Assembly (NCBI GenBank): GCA_017442765.1
Contig: JAFRZC010000033.1
Coordinates: forward strand, 1 to 24,395
Reading direction: 5' to 3'
DNA from: Prevotella sp.
Lineage (GTDB): Bacteria; Bacteroidota; Bacteroidia; Bacteroidales; Bacteroidaceae
DNA length: 24,395 nucleotides
The notes below the pieces were generated by a model that saw nothing but the letters and a program-made list of their open reading frames with translations, ran no database searches and was not told the DNA's origin. Both the position numbers and the translations under genes were made by a program. Position 1 is the first letter of the stretch. Each line of letters starts with the position of its first letter. Shown here in pieces: positions 1-6,632 of this stretch.

Positions 1-635
1 TCCCAGTCCATCTCGCCGCCGATGATGTCGATAAGCTCCTTGTTGCCCTCGAACTTCACCTGGTCGATGGTCATCTTGTTCACCTCGTCGATGATGCCCT
101 TGTCGTGCGGAGCGAGCACCTGTGCGCCGTCGTCCCAGTAGGCCTTGTAGCCGTTGTACTCCTTCGGGTTGTGCGATGCCGTCACGTTCACGCCTGCCTG
201 GCAGCCGAGATGACGGATGACAAACGAGATCTCGGGTGTGGGGCGGAGGCTCTCGAAGAGATACACCTTGATGCCGTTGGCCGAGAAGATGTTGGCCACG
301 GTCTCGGCAAAGAGCCGTCCGTTGTTGCGGCAGTCGTGACCGACGACCACGCTGGGCCGGATGTCGGGGAATGCCTTGTTGATGTAGTTGGCAAAGCCCT
401 GTGTGGCCATGCCCACGATATAGATGTTCATGCGGTTGGTACCCGCGCCCATGATGCCGCGCAGTCCGCCCGTGCCGAATTCCAAGTCGCGATAGAACGC
501 GTCGATGAGCTCCGTCTTGTCGTTGTTGTCGAGCATAGCCTGTACGGCCTTGCGTGTGGCCTCGTCGAATGCCGGCGATAGCCATTCCCGTGCCCGTGCC
601 TCGCACTGGGCAACCAGTTCATTGTTCTGTGCCAT
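1..635 (-). CDS. Phosphoglucomutase/phosphomannomutase, N-terminal part (cut by window edge)
   Basis: This is the first 211 codons of an alpha-D-phosphohexomutase, reading leftward off the window with no stop. Enzymes of this family move a phosphate between the C1 and C6 hydroxyls of a hexose through a phosphoserine, in the cytoplasm. The active-site loop TASHNPKEYNGYK is visible at residues 152-164, with the phosphorylated serine at 154. The early GTGGLRG motif at 54-60 is typical of the long (about 580-residue) phospho-sugar mutases common in Bacteroidetes. The ATG at 635 is the natural start, and a good promoter lies 37 bases upstream. It is distinct from the GlmM-type mutase at 7382-8788. 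Whether glucose or mannose phosphate is preferred cannot be told from this part. Confidence 0.92.
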   Translation of the reverse strand, partial: MAQNNELVAQCEARAREWLSPAFDEATRKAVQAMLDNNDKTELIDAFYRDLEFGTGGLRGIMGAGTNRMNIYIVGMATQGFANYINKAFPDIRPSVVVGHDCRNNGRLFAETVANIFSANGIKVYLFESLRPTPEISFVIRHLGCQAGVNVTASHNPKEYNGYKAYWDDGAQVLAPHDKGIIDEVNKMTIDQVKFEGNKELIDIIGGEMDW

Positions 636-671
636 AATAGTATTTTTTTTAGATTTAATGATTTCTGCCTG

Positions 672-702
672 CGAAGTTACAAAAAAACAATTAAAGCACA
701 AA
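672..702 (-). promoter_or_regulatory. Bacteroidetes-type promoter of the phosphohexomutase gene
   Basis: Read on the minus strand, a TTTG -33 element (699-702) and a TAACTTCG -7 element (672-679) are separated by exactly 19 bases, the usual Bacteroidetes sigma-ABfr arrangement. Transcription would start near 668, leaving an untranslated leader of about 33 AT-rich bases. Confidence 0.6.
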
Positions 703-876
703 ATTATTAATGTCAAAACTTATTGAAAAAGTTGTTTAGTAAGTTTTGAAGTAAATTGAGATTATATAATAACTACCCCTATTGTTATGATTTGGAGACA
801 AAATATATGTGCATGGTATTGTATGTTTCATGTAATTGAGAATGGGTATAGTGGTAATTACACGAAATGTTAGAAC
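703..876. other. AT-rich spacer without a recognisable gene
   Basis: The stretch from the phosphohexomutase promoter to the end of the orphan gene is very AT-rich. I see no credible reading frame, RNA gene or terminator hairpin in it. Together with the AT-rich orphan gene it forms an island of low GC between GC-richer housekeeping genes. Confidence 0.5.
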
Positions 877-1362
877 TTAAATGTTAGATACGTATGCAAA
901 ATCTGACAATTTCCAACAAAGTTTTGGAACCACGTAATATCCTGCTTTATTTATTACAAAACAGTCGCATAAAACAAATAAAGTATCCCAACCTAGGAGC
1001 ATTAAAGCTCGGACATTTTTGGGGTTACCTACAATTGCCAAACCTATATTACGAAGTTCCTCTTCTTGCATTACCCCATCTTTCTTTATTAAGATATTAA
1101 GACCCGAGAAGAATCTTGAAGAACAACTATGTTTATAATTATTAAGACCTCTACTTTTGCTGCATTTTAAAAGATACGGAACGTCTCCATTTATATATGA
1201 TTTTTTCGCTTTTTCGTTAAAAAATTCTATAACGTCGCTCTTATTATCACAAGGTTTTATCCATGTTGAAATTTGGTTCCATATATTGTCATTAAATTGG
1301 GCATTAACTTGTCCAATACTTTCATTAGCTTTCTGATTGTCCAAAGAATTCATATTACTCAT
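877..1362 (-). CDS. Hypothetical protein, AT-rich orphan
   Basis: I do not recognise this 161-residue protein. It is predicted soluble at its N-terminus, rich in Asn, Lys and Ser, and ends in a more hydrophobic stretch from about residue 120 (LLGWDTLFVLCDCFVINKAG). It has six cysteines, including CDC and the separated pair around residues 67 and 79. No signal peptide or known catalytic motif is seen. A promoter sits so close to the first ATG (1362) that the second ATG (1353) is an alternative start. Base composition is far lower in GC than all neighbours, which suggests recent acquisition or weak constraint. It is flanked by the 14-base tandem repeats at 1451-1520. It could be an accessory cargo gene or a decaying one; the reading frame is intact. 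Confidence 0.6.
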   Translation of the reverse strand: MSNMNSLDNQKANESIGQVNAQFNDNIWNQISTWIKPCDNKSDVIEFFNEKAKKSYINGDVPYLLKCSKSRGLNNYKHSCSSRFFSGLNILIKKDGVMQEEELRNIGLAIVGNPKNVRALMLLGWDTLFVLCDCFVINKAGYYVVPKLCWKLSDFAYVSNI

Positions 1363-1369
1363 TTTTTTG

Positions 1370-1400
1370 CAAAAATAGAGAAAATAAAGTGAATTACCAA
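1370..1400 (-). promoter_or_regulatory. Promoter of the orphan gene, with almost no leader
   Basis: On the minus strand TTGG (1397-1400) and TATTTTTG (1370-1377) are separated by 19 bases, fitting a -33/-7 pair. The -7 box ends only seven bases before the ATG at 1362, so the transcript would be nearly leaderless, or translation begins at the second ATG at 1353. Confidence 0.5.
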
Positions 1401-1450
1401 TTTTTTTTTAATAAAATTAACAAGATTTTCGGCGGCACGCCTCTACATAC

Positions 1451-1520
1451 CTTCACACTTCATCCTTCACACTTCATCCTTCACACTTCATCCTTCACAC
1501 TTCATCCTTCACACTTCATT
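1451..1520. repeat. Five tandem copies of a 14-base unit
   Basis: Units of CTTCACACTTCATC follow each other at 1451, 1465, 1479, 1493 and 1507; only the last base of the last copy differs. Read on the minus strand the unit is GATGAAGTGTGAAG, similar in style to the GATGAAAGATGAGGG blocks near the promoters at 5245 and 16780. It fills the space between the end of tyrA and the promoter of the orphan gene. Confidence 0.97.
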
Positions 1521-1529
1521 AGCGGATGA

Positions 1530-1560
1530 TTTCCCTCTCCTTCGGGGAGGTCGGGAGGGG
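1530..1560. repeat. GC-rich hairpin repeat next to tyrA
   Basis: The stretch contains CCTCTCC, a short TTC loop and GGGGAGG, which pair fully, followed by TCGGGAGGGG. It lies just beyond the tyrA stop codon. It resembles the sequence inserted in miaA at 22745-22780 (CTTCCCCTCAAGGGGGACAGG on the minus strand). It may protect the tyrA mRNA 3' end; no T-run follows it in the tyrA direction, so it is not a standard terminator. Confidence 0.6.
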
Positions 1561-1563
1561 TTT

Positions 1564-2343
1564 TTACTCTTTATCGACGTTTTTTCTGATTTTGGTGAGG
1601 TATTGCCTCATGCCGTCGGAGTCTTTGCGGTCGATGATGTCGAGCAGCTCTTTGAGTTCGGTGCGTATCTGCGACACCTGGTCGTGGGTGTAGGGGTTGA
1701 ACAGCACTTCCTGCAGCAGGTAGTCGTCCTCGTTGAGCACGCCCTTGGCGATGCGCATGTGGCGCTTGAAGGTGGTGCCGGGCGCGTCCTGATGCTTCAT
1801 GACGGCGGCGAAGACAAAGGTGGAGACGAAGGGGATGGAGAGCGAGTAGGCCACCGTGCGGTCGTGCTCCTCGAAGGTGTACCAGTAGATGTTGAGTCCG
1901 AGACGACGGTAGAGGTCGTGGAAGAACACGCGTCCCTGCGTGTCGCCCTCGCTGATGATGATGGCGTTCTCCTCGGAAAGCTGGTTGAGGTTGGCGAAGG
2001 TGGGACCGAACATGGGGTGGGTGCTGACGTAGGGGTGTCCGCACTCTGTGTAAAACTCCTTTAATCCTGTCTTGACAGAGGCGATGTCGCTCAGGATGCA
2101 GTCGTCAGGCAGGTAGGGTATCACCTCGTTGAAAGCGGGAATGGTGTATTTCACCGTGACGGCATTGATGACGAGCTGGGGACGGAAGGCGGCAATCTCG
2201 TCTAAGCGGGTGAACCGCTGACAGTTGTAGGTGAACCGCATGCGGCGCGCGTCTTTCTCATAGACGGCTGTCTCGTGGTCGAAACTCAGCAGGTCGAGGA
2301 AGAAACTGCCCATCTTGCCTGCTCCCATGACTAATATTCTCAT
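1564..2343 (-). CDS. tyrA: Prephenate dehydrogenase
   Basis: This 259-residue protein matches a stand-alone prephenate dehydrogenase, which oxidatively decarboxylates prephenate to 4-hydroxyphenylpyruvate on the way to tyrosine, in the cytoplasm. The N-terminal Rossmann fold shows GAGKMG at residues 7-12. SDIASVKTGL (85-94) and STHPMFGPT (107-115), with the conserved histidine at 109, form the nucleotide and substrate site. The rest is the helical dimerisation domain. No chorismate mutase or ACT domain is fused. The gene follows the RNA methyltransferase gene by 58 bases, filled by short repeats, and is probably cotranscribed with it. The leader before its ATG is the A-rich AATTGTTAAATTGTAA, a pattern that recurs before the PBP gene. 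Confidence 0.92.
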   Translation of the reverse strand: MRILVMGAGKMGSFFLDLLSFDHETAVYEKDARRMRFTYNCQRFTRLDEIAAFRPQLVINAVTVKYTIPAFNEVIPYLPDDCILSDIASVKTGLKEFYTECGHPYVSTHPMFGPTFANLNQLSEENAIIISEGDTQGRVFFHDLYRRLGLNIYWYTFEEHDRTVAYSLSIPFVSTFVFAAVMKHQDAPGTTFKRHMRIAKGVLNEDDYLLQEVLFNPYTHDQVSQIRTELKELLDIIDRKDSDGMRQYLTKIRKNVDKE

Positions 2344-2361
2344 TTACAATTTAACAATTTA

Positions 2362-2414
2362 CGATTATTCTGATAACTCTGATAACTCTGATTTTTTCCG
2401 ATTACTCTGATTTT
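2362..2414. repeat. Degenerate 9-base tandem repeats over the end of the methyltransferase gene
   Basis: Read on the minus strand, copies of ATCAGAGTT and near variants follow each other, interrupted once by ATCGGAAAA. The first copy includes the last two sense codons (TCA GAG) and the TAA stop of the methyltransferase gene, so the repeat reaches into coding sequence. The rest fills the gap to tyrA. Confidence 0.8.
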
Positions 2415-3157
2415 CTCCTGAATTCCGAGCAGACGATAGCGGTTGCCACGGCGACGTTGAGGCTTTCGGCTCTTTGTCCGGCGGGGCGGAAGTTGGGGAT
2501 GAGCAGCTTGCGACTTACCATGCCCCTCAGCTCCGGCGAGATGCCGTTGCCCTCGTTGCCCATGACGATGAGGCCGTTAGTAGGGAGTTGTTGCCCGTAG
2601 ATGCTCTCGCCGTCGAGCAGGGTGCCGCAGACGGGTATCTCCCTCGGCAGGCTGGCGATGAGCGCGGGCAGGTCGGTATATACCATCTTCACCCTGGCGA
2701 TGCTGCCCATTGAAGCCTGCACGACCTTCGGCGCGTAGGCATCGGCGGTGTCGGGACTGCAATAGATGCGGCTGATGCCGAACCAGTCGGCTATGCGGAT
2801 GATGGTGCCCACGTTGCCGGGGTCTTGCACGCCGTCAAGGGCTAAGCAGAGCTCGTCGTCGGATGGCAACGGCGATTCCGCTTTGGGCAGGTGGAACAGC
2901 CCTACCACGCCTTGCGGGTGTTGCAGGAAGCTGATGCGCTCCAAAACACTGTCGGGAATGACTGTGGCAACAGGTTTTAGGCGTTCTGTGAGGTGGTCAT
3001 AGCCGGTTTGCGAGGCATAGATGGCGGAAAAAGTCCATCCCGCAGCAATTAGGTCGGCAACGACTTTCGGGCCTTCGGCCACAAACAATCCCGTATCTTC
3101 TCTGTTGCGCTTTGAGGCCAGCGAGCGTATCTCCTTTATCCACTTTGCGTTTGCCAT
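2402..3157 (-). CDS. TrmH/SpoU-family RNA 2'-O-methyltransferase
   Basis: This 251-residue protein is a SPOUT-class methylase that would transfer a methyl group from S-adenosylmethionine to a ribose 2'-hydroxyl in rRNA or tRNA. The three family motifs are clear: DGVQDPGNVGTIIR (108-121), LIVMGNEGNGIS (196-207) and AESLNVAVATAIV (230-242), which together make the knotted cofactor site. The N-terminal 90 residues, with FVAEGPKVVADLI at 25-37, match the SpoU substrate-binding domain. The overall form resembles RlmB (23S rRNA G2251) and related enzymes, but the exact target cannot be read from sequence. Its promoter faces that of the gene at 3284. Its C-terminus RRKSE lies partly in a tandem repeat. 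Confidence 0.9.
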   Translation of the reverse strand: MANAKWIKEIRSLASKRNREDTGLFVAEGPKVVADLIAAGWTFSAIYASQTGYDHLTERLKPVATVIPDSVLERISFLQHPQGVVGLFHLPKAESPLPSDDELCLALDGVQDPGNVGTIIRIADWFGISRIYCSPDTADAYAPKVVQASMGSIARVKMVYTDLPALIASLPREIPVCGTLLDGESIYGQQLPTNGLIVMGNEGNGISPELRGMVSRKLLIPNFRPAGQRAESLNVAVATAIVCSEFRRKSE

Positions 3158-3191
3158 ACTTTTCTCTATTCAGATTCAGAGGTGACGGGTG

Positions 3192-3199
3192 CAAAGTTA
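3192..3199 (-). promoter_or_regulatory. -7 element of the methyltransferase gene
   Basis: TAACTTTG on the minus strand is a perfect TAnnTTTG box, giving a leader of about 31 bases. No clear TTTG lies at the -33 position, so the assignment rests on the -7 box and on its place between divergent genes. Confidence 0.5.
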
Positions 3200-3220
3200 T
3201 AAAAAAATAATGGAAGAAGT

Positions 3221-3251
3221 ATTGTGGTTTGGAAAAAAATGTGTAAGTTTG
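3221..3251 (+). promoter_or_regulatory. Promoter of the small acidic protein gene
   Basis: ATTG (3221-3224) and TAAGTTTG (3244-3251) are 19 bases apart, giving a transcript start near 3255 and a leader of about 29 bases. This promoter and that of the methyltransferase gene are back to back, with their upstream boxes overlapping around 3220. Confidence 0.55.
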
Positions 3252-3283
3252 CAGCATAAAAACAGAACGACAGACCAAAAGCT

Positions 3284-3721
3284 ATGATGAAAGCATCGGA
3301 ACAGACCCTTCAGCAAGTGGAGCGTTTCATAAGGAAAACGGCTCAGAAGTTTCCTGCCGCTGATGAAGTGTCGGCAATGACGGATATCCATGTGCGTGTC
3401 TCACAGGAAAGCGGTGAACTGCTCTCGTTCGACGATGACGACCAGGAGCTCACCCGTTGTGTGGTGGAAGAGTGGATTGAGTGTAAGGACGAGCAGTTTT
3501 ACGACCACGTTACGCAAATCTTGCGCAATTCGTTGAAGCGCATGAGCGACACGATTGACAATCTTGGCATTATGAAGCCTTATAGTTTCGTGCTTGAGGA
3601 TGATGAACGCGGCAATATCGCTGAGCTCTATCTTGCCGACGACGACACCATCATCATCGGGGGCGACTTGATGGAAGGGTTAGATAAAGAACTTGACGAT
3701 TTCTTCAAGCATCTGTTTTAA
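3284..3721 (+). CDS. Small acidic protein of unknown function
   Basis: I cannot assign a function to this 145-residue protein. It is strongly acidic, with clusters such as FDDDDQE (around 49-55) and ADDDTIIIGGDLMEGLDKELDDFF near the C-terminus. The N-terminal third looks helical. It has no signal peptide, membrane helix or known catalytic motif, so it is probably cytoplasmic. Clean coding, its own promoter and base composition like the neighbours suggest a genuine, vertically inherited gene. Two in-frame ATGs (3284 and 3287) are possible starts. Its stop lies only four bases from the stop of the convergent hydrolase gene. Confidence 0.8.
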   Translation: MMKASEQTLQQVERFIRKTAQKFPAADEVSAMTDIHVRVSQESGELLSFDDDDQELTRCVVEEWIECKDEQFYDHVTQILRNSLKRMSDTIDNLGIMKPYSFVLEDDERGNIAELYLADDDTIIIGGDLMEGLDKELDDFFKHLF

Positions 3722-3725
3722 ATAT

Positions 3726-5240
3726 CTAAAGCTTTACTTTCTTTTTGGCGGCGACGCTCTCGTTGCCGACGCGGTCGAGCGAGGTTACGACATAGGTGTA
3801 TGCCGTCTTCCCGTCGGCATAGGGCAGCTTATAGAAGGTGTCGTAGGTGATGGCTACGATTTTCGACGGGTCGTTCAGGTTGACGGGCTGCCCTTTGGCA
3901 AAGCGATAGACGACAAACTTGTTCACCTCGTCGCCCCATTTCTTGGCTTTCGGCGCCTGCCAGAAGAGGATGTAGCCGTCGCTTGTCCAGACGGGCTTCA
4001 CGGCTTTGGGCTTCCGGGGAGCCTTGTCGTCGAGGAAGGGCATGAGCGGCTGCAGGGCGGGATATTTCCAATATGAGTTTCGGAGCACGCTGCCGTAGTT
4101 GCCGGTATTATCGACCACGGCCTTCGCATACCAGAGCACGGTGCCTTTTACGTTAGGCAACTGGTTGTGAAGCTTATATTTGGCGGCCATCTGGTTGATA
4201 TTGGGATTGTTGACATCGGGGAACTTCACGGTGCGCTCCACGTCCTCGCCGATGTAGAGCGGACGGTTGGCGGCGTACTTGTTCCACCAGTGGATGAGCG
4301 TTTCGTAGTCGGCAATCTTGAGACCTATCTGCCAGTAGAGCTGCGGCACACAATAGTCAATCCAGCCGTTGTTCACCCAGAGCAGCACGTCGGCATAGAG
4401 GTCGTCGTAGTTTTGCAGGCCGCCTGTATCGCTGCCGATTTCGGGAGCATTGCGCTTGTTGCGATAGATGCCGAATGGCGACACCCCGAACTTCACCCAA
4501 GGTTTGCGTTTGTGTATGGTCTCTCCGAGTTGTTTGATAAAGAGGTTTACGTTGTCGCGCCGCCAGTCGTTGCGGTCGCGGAAGCCGTTGTTGTATAGGC
4601 GGAACTCATTGTCGTCGGGGATGGCATGTCCCGGGGAAGGATAGGGGTAGAAATAGTCGTCGATATGGAATCCGTCGATGTCGTAGCGGCTGACGATATC
4701 GTCGGCCACACGGCAGATATAGTCGCGGTTCTCGGGCAGTCCGGGATTGAGGATGAAGAGTCCGTCGTAGGAGAACACGCTGCCGGGATGGGTGATGGCG
4801 ATATGGTTGTTGGCCAGTTTGCTCGTGTTTTTTGTCTTGGCGCGATAGGGGTTTATCCATGCGTGCAGCTCCATGCCGCGTTTGTGGCACTCGTCAATCA
4901 TCCATTTGAGCGGGTCCCAATAGGGCGAGGGTGCCTTCCCTTGCTCTCCTGTGAGGAAACGGCTCCAAGGCTCGATGCTGCTCTCATAGAGCGCGTCGCA
5001 CTCGGGGCGAACCTGGAAGATGATGGCGTTTACACCGTCTTTCCGCAACTCGTCGAGCTGGTAGCGCAGCGTCTGTTGCATGGCTTGTGTTGACAGGCCG
5101 ACGAACTGGCCGTTCACACACTGAATCCACGCGCCACGGAACTCGCGCTTGCTTGTTGACTCCTGTGCGGATGATTGGGCACTTGTGGCGAGCATAACGG
5201 CCGCCACGATGGCTTTTGCTAAGGTCTGGATACTCTTCAT
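3726..5240 (-). CDS. DigH-like GHL10 glycoside hydrolase, exported
   Basis: The 504-residue product belongs to the GHL10 (DUF187) family. The best-known member, E. coli DigH (YddW), cuts denuded peptidoglycan glycan strands. A signal peptide is visible (MKSIQTLAKAIVAAVMLATS then AQSSAQ), so it acts in the periplasm or outer membrane space. The barrel begins at FRGAWIQCV and includes FQVRPECDALY, LHAWINPYR and the acidic active-site strand GFHIDDYFYPYP. A fibronectin type III-like domain (from about residue 400, PRKPKAVKPVW to the end) follows. I chose the ATG at 5240: the in-frame TTG at 5255 lies upstream of and inside the likely -7 box. The substrate is inferred from the family only. It is divergent from nrnA and convergent with the gene at 3284. 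Confidence 0.85.
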   Translation of the reverse strand: MKSIQTLAKAIVAAVMLATSAQSSAQESTSKREFRGAWIQCVNGQFVGLSTQAMQQTLRYQLDELRKDGVNAIIFQVRPECDALYESSIEPWSRFLTGEQGKAPSPYWDPLKWMIDECHKRGMELHAWINPYRAKTKNTSKLANNHIAITHPGSVFSYDGLFILNPGLPENRDYICRVADDIVSRYDIDGFHIDDYFYPYPSPGHAIPDDNEFRLYNNGFRDRNDWRRDNVNLFIKQLGETIHKRKPWVKFGVSPFGIYRNKRNAPEIGSDTGGLQNYDDLYADVLLWVNNGWIDYCVPQLYWQIGLKIADYETLIHWWNKYAANRPLYIGEDVERTVKFPDVNNPNINQMAAKYKLHNQLPNVKGTVLWYAKAVVDNTGNYGSVLRNSYWKYPALQPLMPFLDDKAPRKPKAVKPVWTSDGYILFWQAPKAKKWGDEVNKFVVYRFAKGQPVNLNDPSKIVAITYDTFYKLPYADGKTAYTYVVTSLDRVGNESVAAKKKVKL

Positions 5241-5244
5241 GGCG

Positions 5245-5280
5245 CAAAGATACAAAATTTTGATGAAAGATGAGGGATGA
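5245..5280 (-). promoter_or_regulatory. -7 element of the GHL10 gene with an upstream GATGAAAGATGAGGG block
   Basis: TATCTTTG (5245-5252, minus strand) is a perfect -7 box and ends four bases before the ATG at 5240, so the mRNA would be essentially leaderless. Upstream, 5261-5280 holds the block TGATGAAAGATGAGGGATGA, also found at the same distance from the -7 box of pyrG (16780-16822). No TTTG is present at -33. Confidence 0.5.
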
Positions 5281-5294
5281 AGGATGATTTTTTG

Positions 5295-5302
5295 TAATTT
5301 TG
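5295..5302 (+). promoter_or_regulatory. -7 element of the nrnA-like gene
   Basis: TAATTTTG fits the TAnnTTTG consensus and would give a leader of roughly ten bases before the ATG at 5316. The -33 position is poor, as for the divergent promoter. Confidence 0.45.
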
Positions 5303-5315
5303 CAGAAAATTTTGC

Positions 5316-6356
5316 ATGATGGACTACGAATTAAATATATTAAAGGATCGCGAGTGTGAGAAGCTCGAGAAACTTATTGGCGAAAGTGAGCGGGTGGTGG
5401 TGACCTGTCATAAATCGCCTGACGGCGATGCCATCGGGTCGTGTCTGGCCTGGGCGGAGTATCTGACGGTTCAGCACGGCAAAGAGCCTGTGATTGTCGT
5501 ACCCGATGCCTATCCCGATTTTCTGCAATGGCTGCCGGGCACGGAGCGAGTTGTCAGGCACGACAAGCACAGGGAGCGTGTGGAGATGCTGCTTCAGACA
5601 GCCGACCTGGTGTTCTGCCTCGACTTCAATTCTCCCGACCGCACAGAGGACATGCAGGCTGCGCTTGAGGCCACATCGGCTAAGCGCATCATGATAGACC
5701 ATCACCTGAATCCTTGTATGAACACCGTGCTCACCATCTCTCATCCGGAGATGAGCAGCACGGCCGAGTTGATTTTCCGCATTATCTGGCAGATGGGCGA
5801 TTTCGAGGCCATCACGAAGAAGTGTGCAACGGCACTCTACTGCGGCATGATGACCGACACGGGGGGCTTCACCTATAACTCTACGCGCCCCGAGATTTTC
5901 TACATCATCGGCCTCCTGCTGACAAAGGGAATCGACAAAGACAAGATCTATCGCAAGGTGTATAACAACTATGGCGAGTCGGCCATCAAGATGCGCGGCT
6001 ATATGATGTATAAGAAGCTGCAAGTCTTTCCGGAGAGCCATGCCTGCTATTTCGCGGTGTCGCGCAAAGAGATGCTGCAGTTTCATTTCATCAAGGGCGA
6101 TGCCGAGGGCCTGGTCAACGAGCCTTTACGCATCAAGGGGATGAAACTTTCTGTGTCGTTGCGTGAGGACGACCGGCATGCTAACCTCGTTTGGGTCAGC
6201 CTGCGGTCGGTGGGCGATTTCCCGTGCAACGACATTGCCGAGCAATACTTCAACGGCGGAGGCCATAAGAATGCCAGCGGGGGAAAACTCTACTGCTCGT
6301 TGGAGCAAGCTGAAGAGAAAGTGAAAGAGGTTTTTGAGAAACTGAAGGCCAATTAG
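5316..6356 (+). CDS. nrnA: DHH/DHHA1 phosphoesterase, NrnA-like oligoribonuclease/pAp phosphatase
   Basis: The 346-residue protein has the layout of NrnA, a cytoplasmic manganese enzyme that degrades very short RNAs and in many species dephosphorylates 3'-phosphoadenosine 5'-phosphate. Metal-binding DHH motifs are seen as HKSPDGDAIGS (32-42), DFNSPDRT (103-110), the DHH signature at 128-130 and MMTDTGGF (178-185). The C-terminal DHHA1 domain ends in the substrate-binding FNGGGHKNASGG (312-323). Length matches the family. Two adjacent ATGs (5316, 5319) are both possible starts. Whether both activities are present cannot be told by sequence. The palindromic repeat element follows 80 bases after the stop. 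Confidence 0.88.
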   Translation: MMDYELNILKDRECEKLEKLIGESERVVVTCHKSPDGDAIGSCLAWAEYLTVQHGKEPVIVVPDAYPDFLQWLPGTERVVRHDKHRERVEMLLQTADLVFCLDFNSPDRTEDMQAALEATSAKRIMIDHHLNPCMNTVLTISHPEMSSTAELIFRIIWQMGDFEAITKKCATALYCGMMTDTGGFTYNSTRPEIFYIIGLLLTKGIDKDKIYRKVYNNYGESAIKMRGYMMYKKLQVFPESHACYFAVSRKEMLQFHFIKGDAEGLVNEPLRIKGMKLSVSLREDDRHANLVWVSLRSVGDFPCNDIAEQYFNGGGHKNASGGKLYCSLEQAEEKVKEVFEKLKAN

Positions 6357-6436
6357 AGTATCCTCAGTTTTCCGTGGAGCACCAAACATTTACCTGAGTA
6401 CACAGATTATACAGCCGGAGACTATGAGGTTGTGGA

Positions 6437-6495
6437 AAATTCCCTAGGGAATTTCTTGCGAAAGACCGTCTTTTGGATAATATTCCCTAGGGAAT
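6437..6495. repeat. CCCTAGGG palindrome pair, copy A
   Basis: A perfect 18-base palindrome AAATTCCCTAGGGAATTT (6437-6454) and a perfect 14-base palindrome ATTCCCTAGGGAAT (6482-6495) flank a spacer starting TTGCGAAAGACCGTCTTTTG. The spacer itself has an AAAGAC/GTCTTT dyad. The same arrangement, with a related spacer, occurs at 19525-19587. Each palindrome in RNA could form a hairpin followed by T residues, so it may stop transcription after nrnA in both directions. It is not a known insertion sequence end that I recognise. Confidence 0.9.
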
Positions 6496-6626
6496 TTTTG
6501 ATGATGGCTTTGGTGTTTAGCACTCTTGAATAATAAAAAATGTCAAGAAATAATATTTTTCATAATTCATCTTTCATCCTTCCCTCATTTTTTATTAACT
6601 TTGCAGACGATTTATAATATAATAAT
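6496..6626. other. AT-rich spacer with the lipoprotein gene promoter
   Basis: Past the palindromes the sequence is AT-rich. It contains another TTCATCTTTCATCCTTCCCTC block (6566-6586) of the kind seen near other promoters, then a TAACTTTG -7 box at 6596-6603. No small gene is evident. Confidence 0.5.
6596..6603 (+). promoter_or_regulatory. -7 element of the lipoprotein gene
   Basis: TAACTTTG followed by CAG is a perfect box; the leader would be about 26 bases. The -33 region is occupied by the TTTCATCC-type block rather than TTTG. Confidence 0.5.
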
Positions 6627-6632
6627 GTGGTA

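Noticed and set aside
105..581. Long open frame on the plus strand opposite the phosphohexomutase gene
   Set aside because: It is the shadow of a well-recognised gene on the minus strand; similar shadows opposite tyrA, nrnA, rimO, pyrG, the PBP and lpxA genes were left out too.
1451..1520. Possible CRISPR array
   Set aside because: Units of 14 bases follow each other without spacers, so this is a simple tandem repeat.
1530..1565. Intrinsic terminator for tyrA
   Set aside because: The T-run is on the plus strand side; in the tyrA direction no T-run follows the hairpin.
5241..5255. TTG start giving five extra residues on the GHL10 protein
   Set aside because: It overlaps the -7 box, so it would not be transcribed; the ATG at 5240 gives a standard signal peptide.
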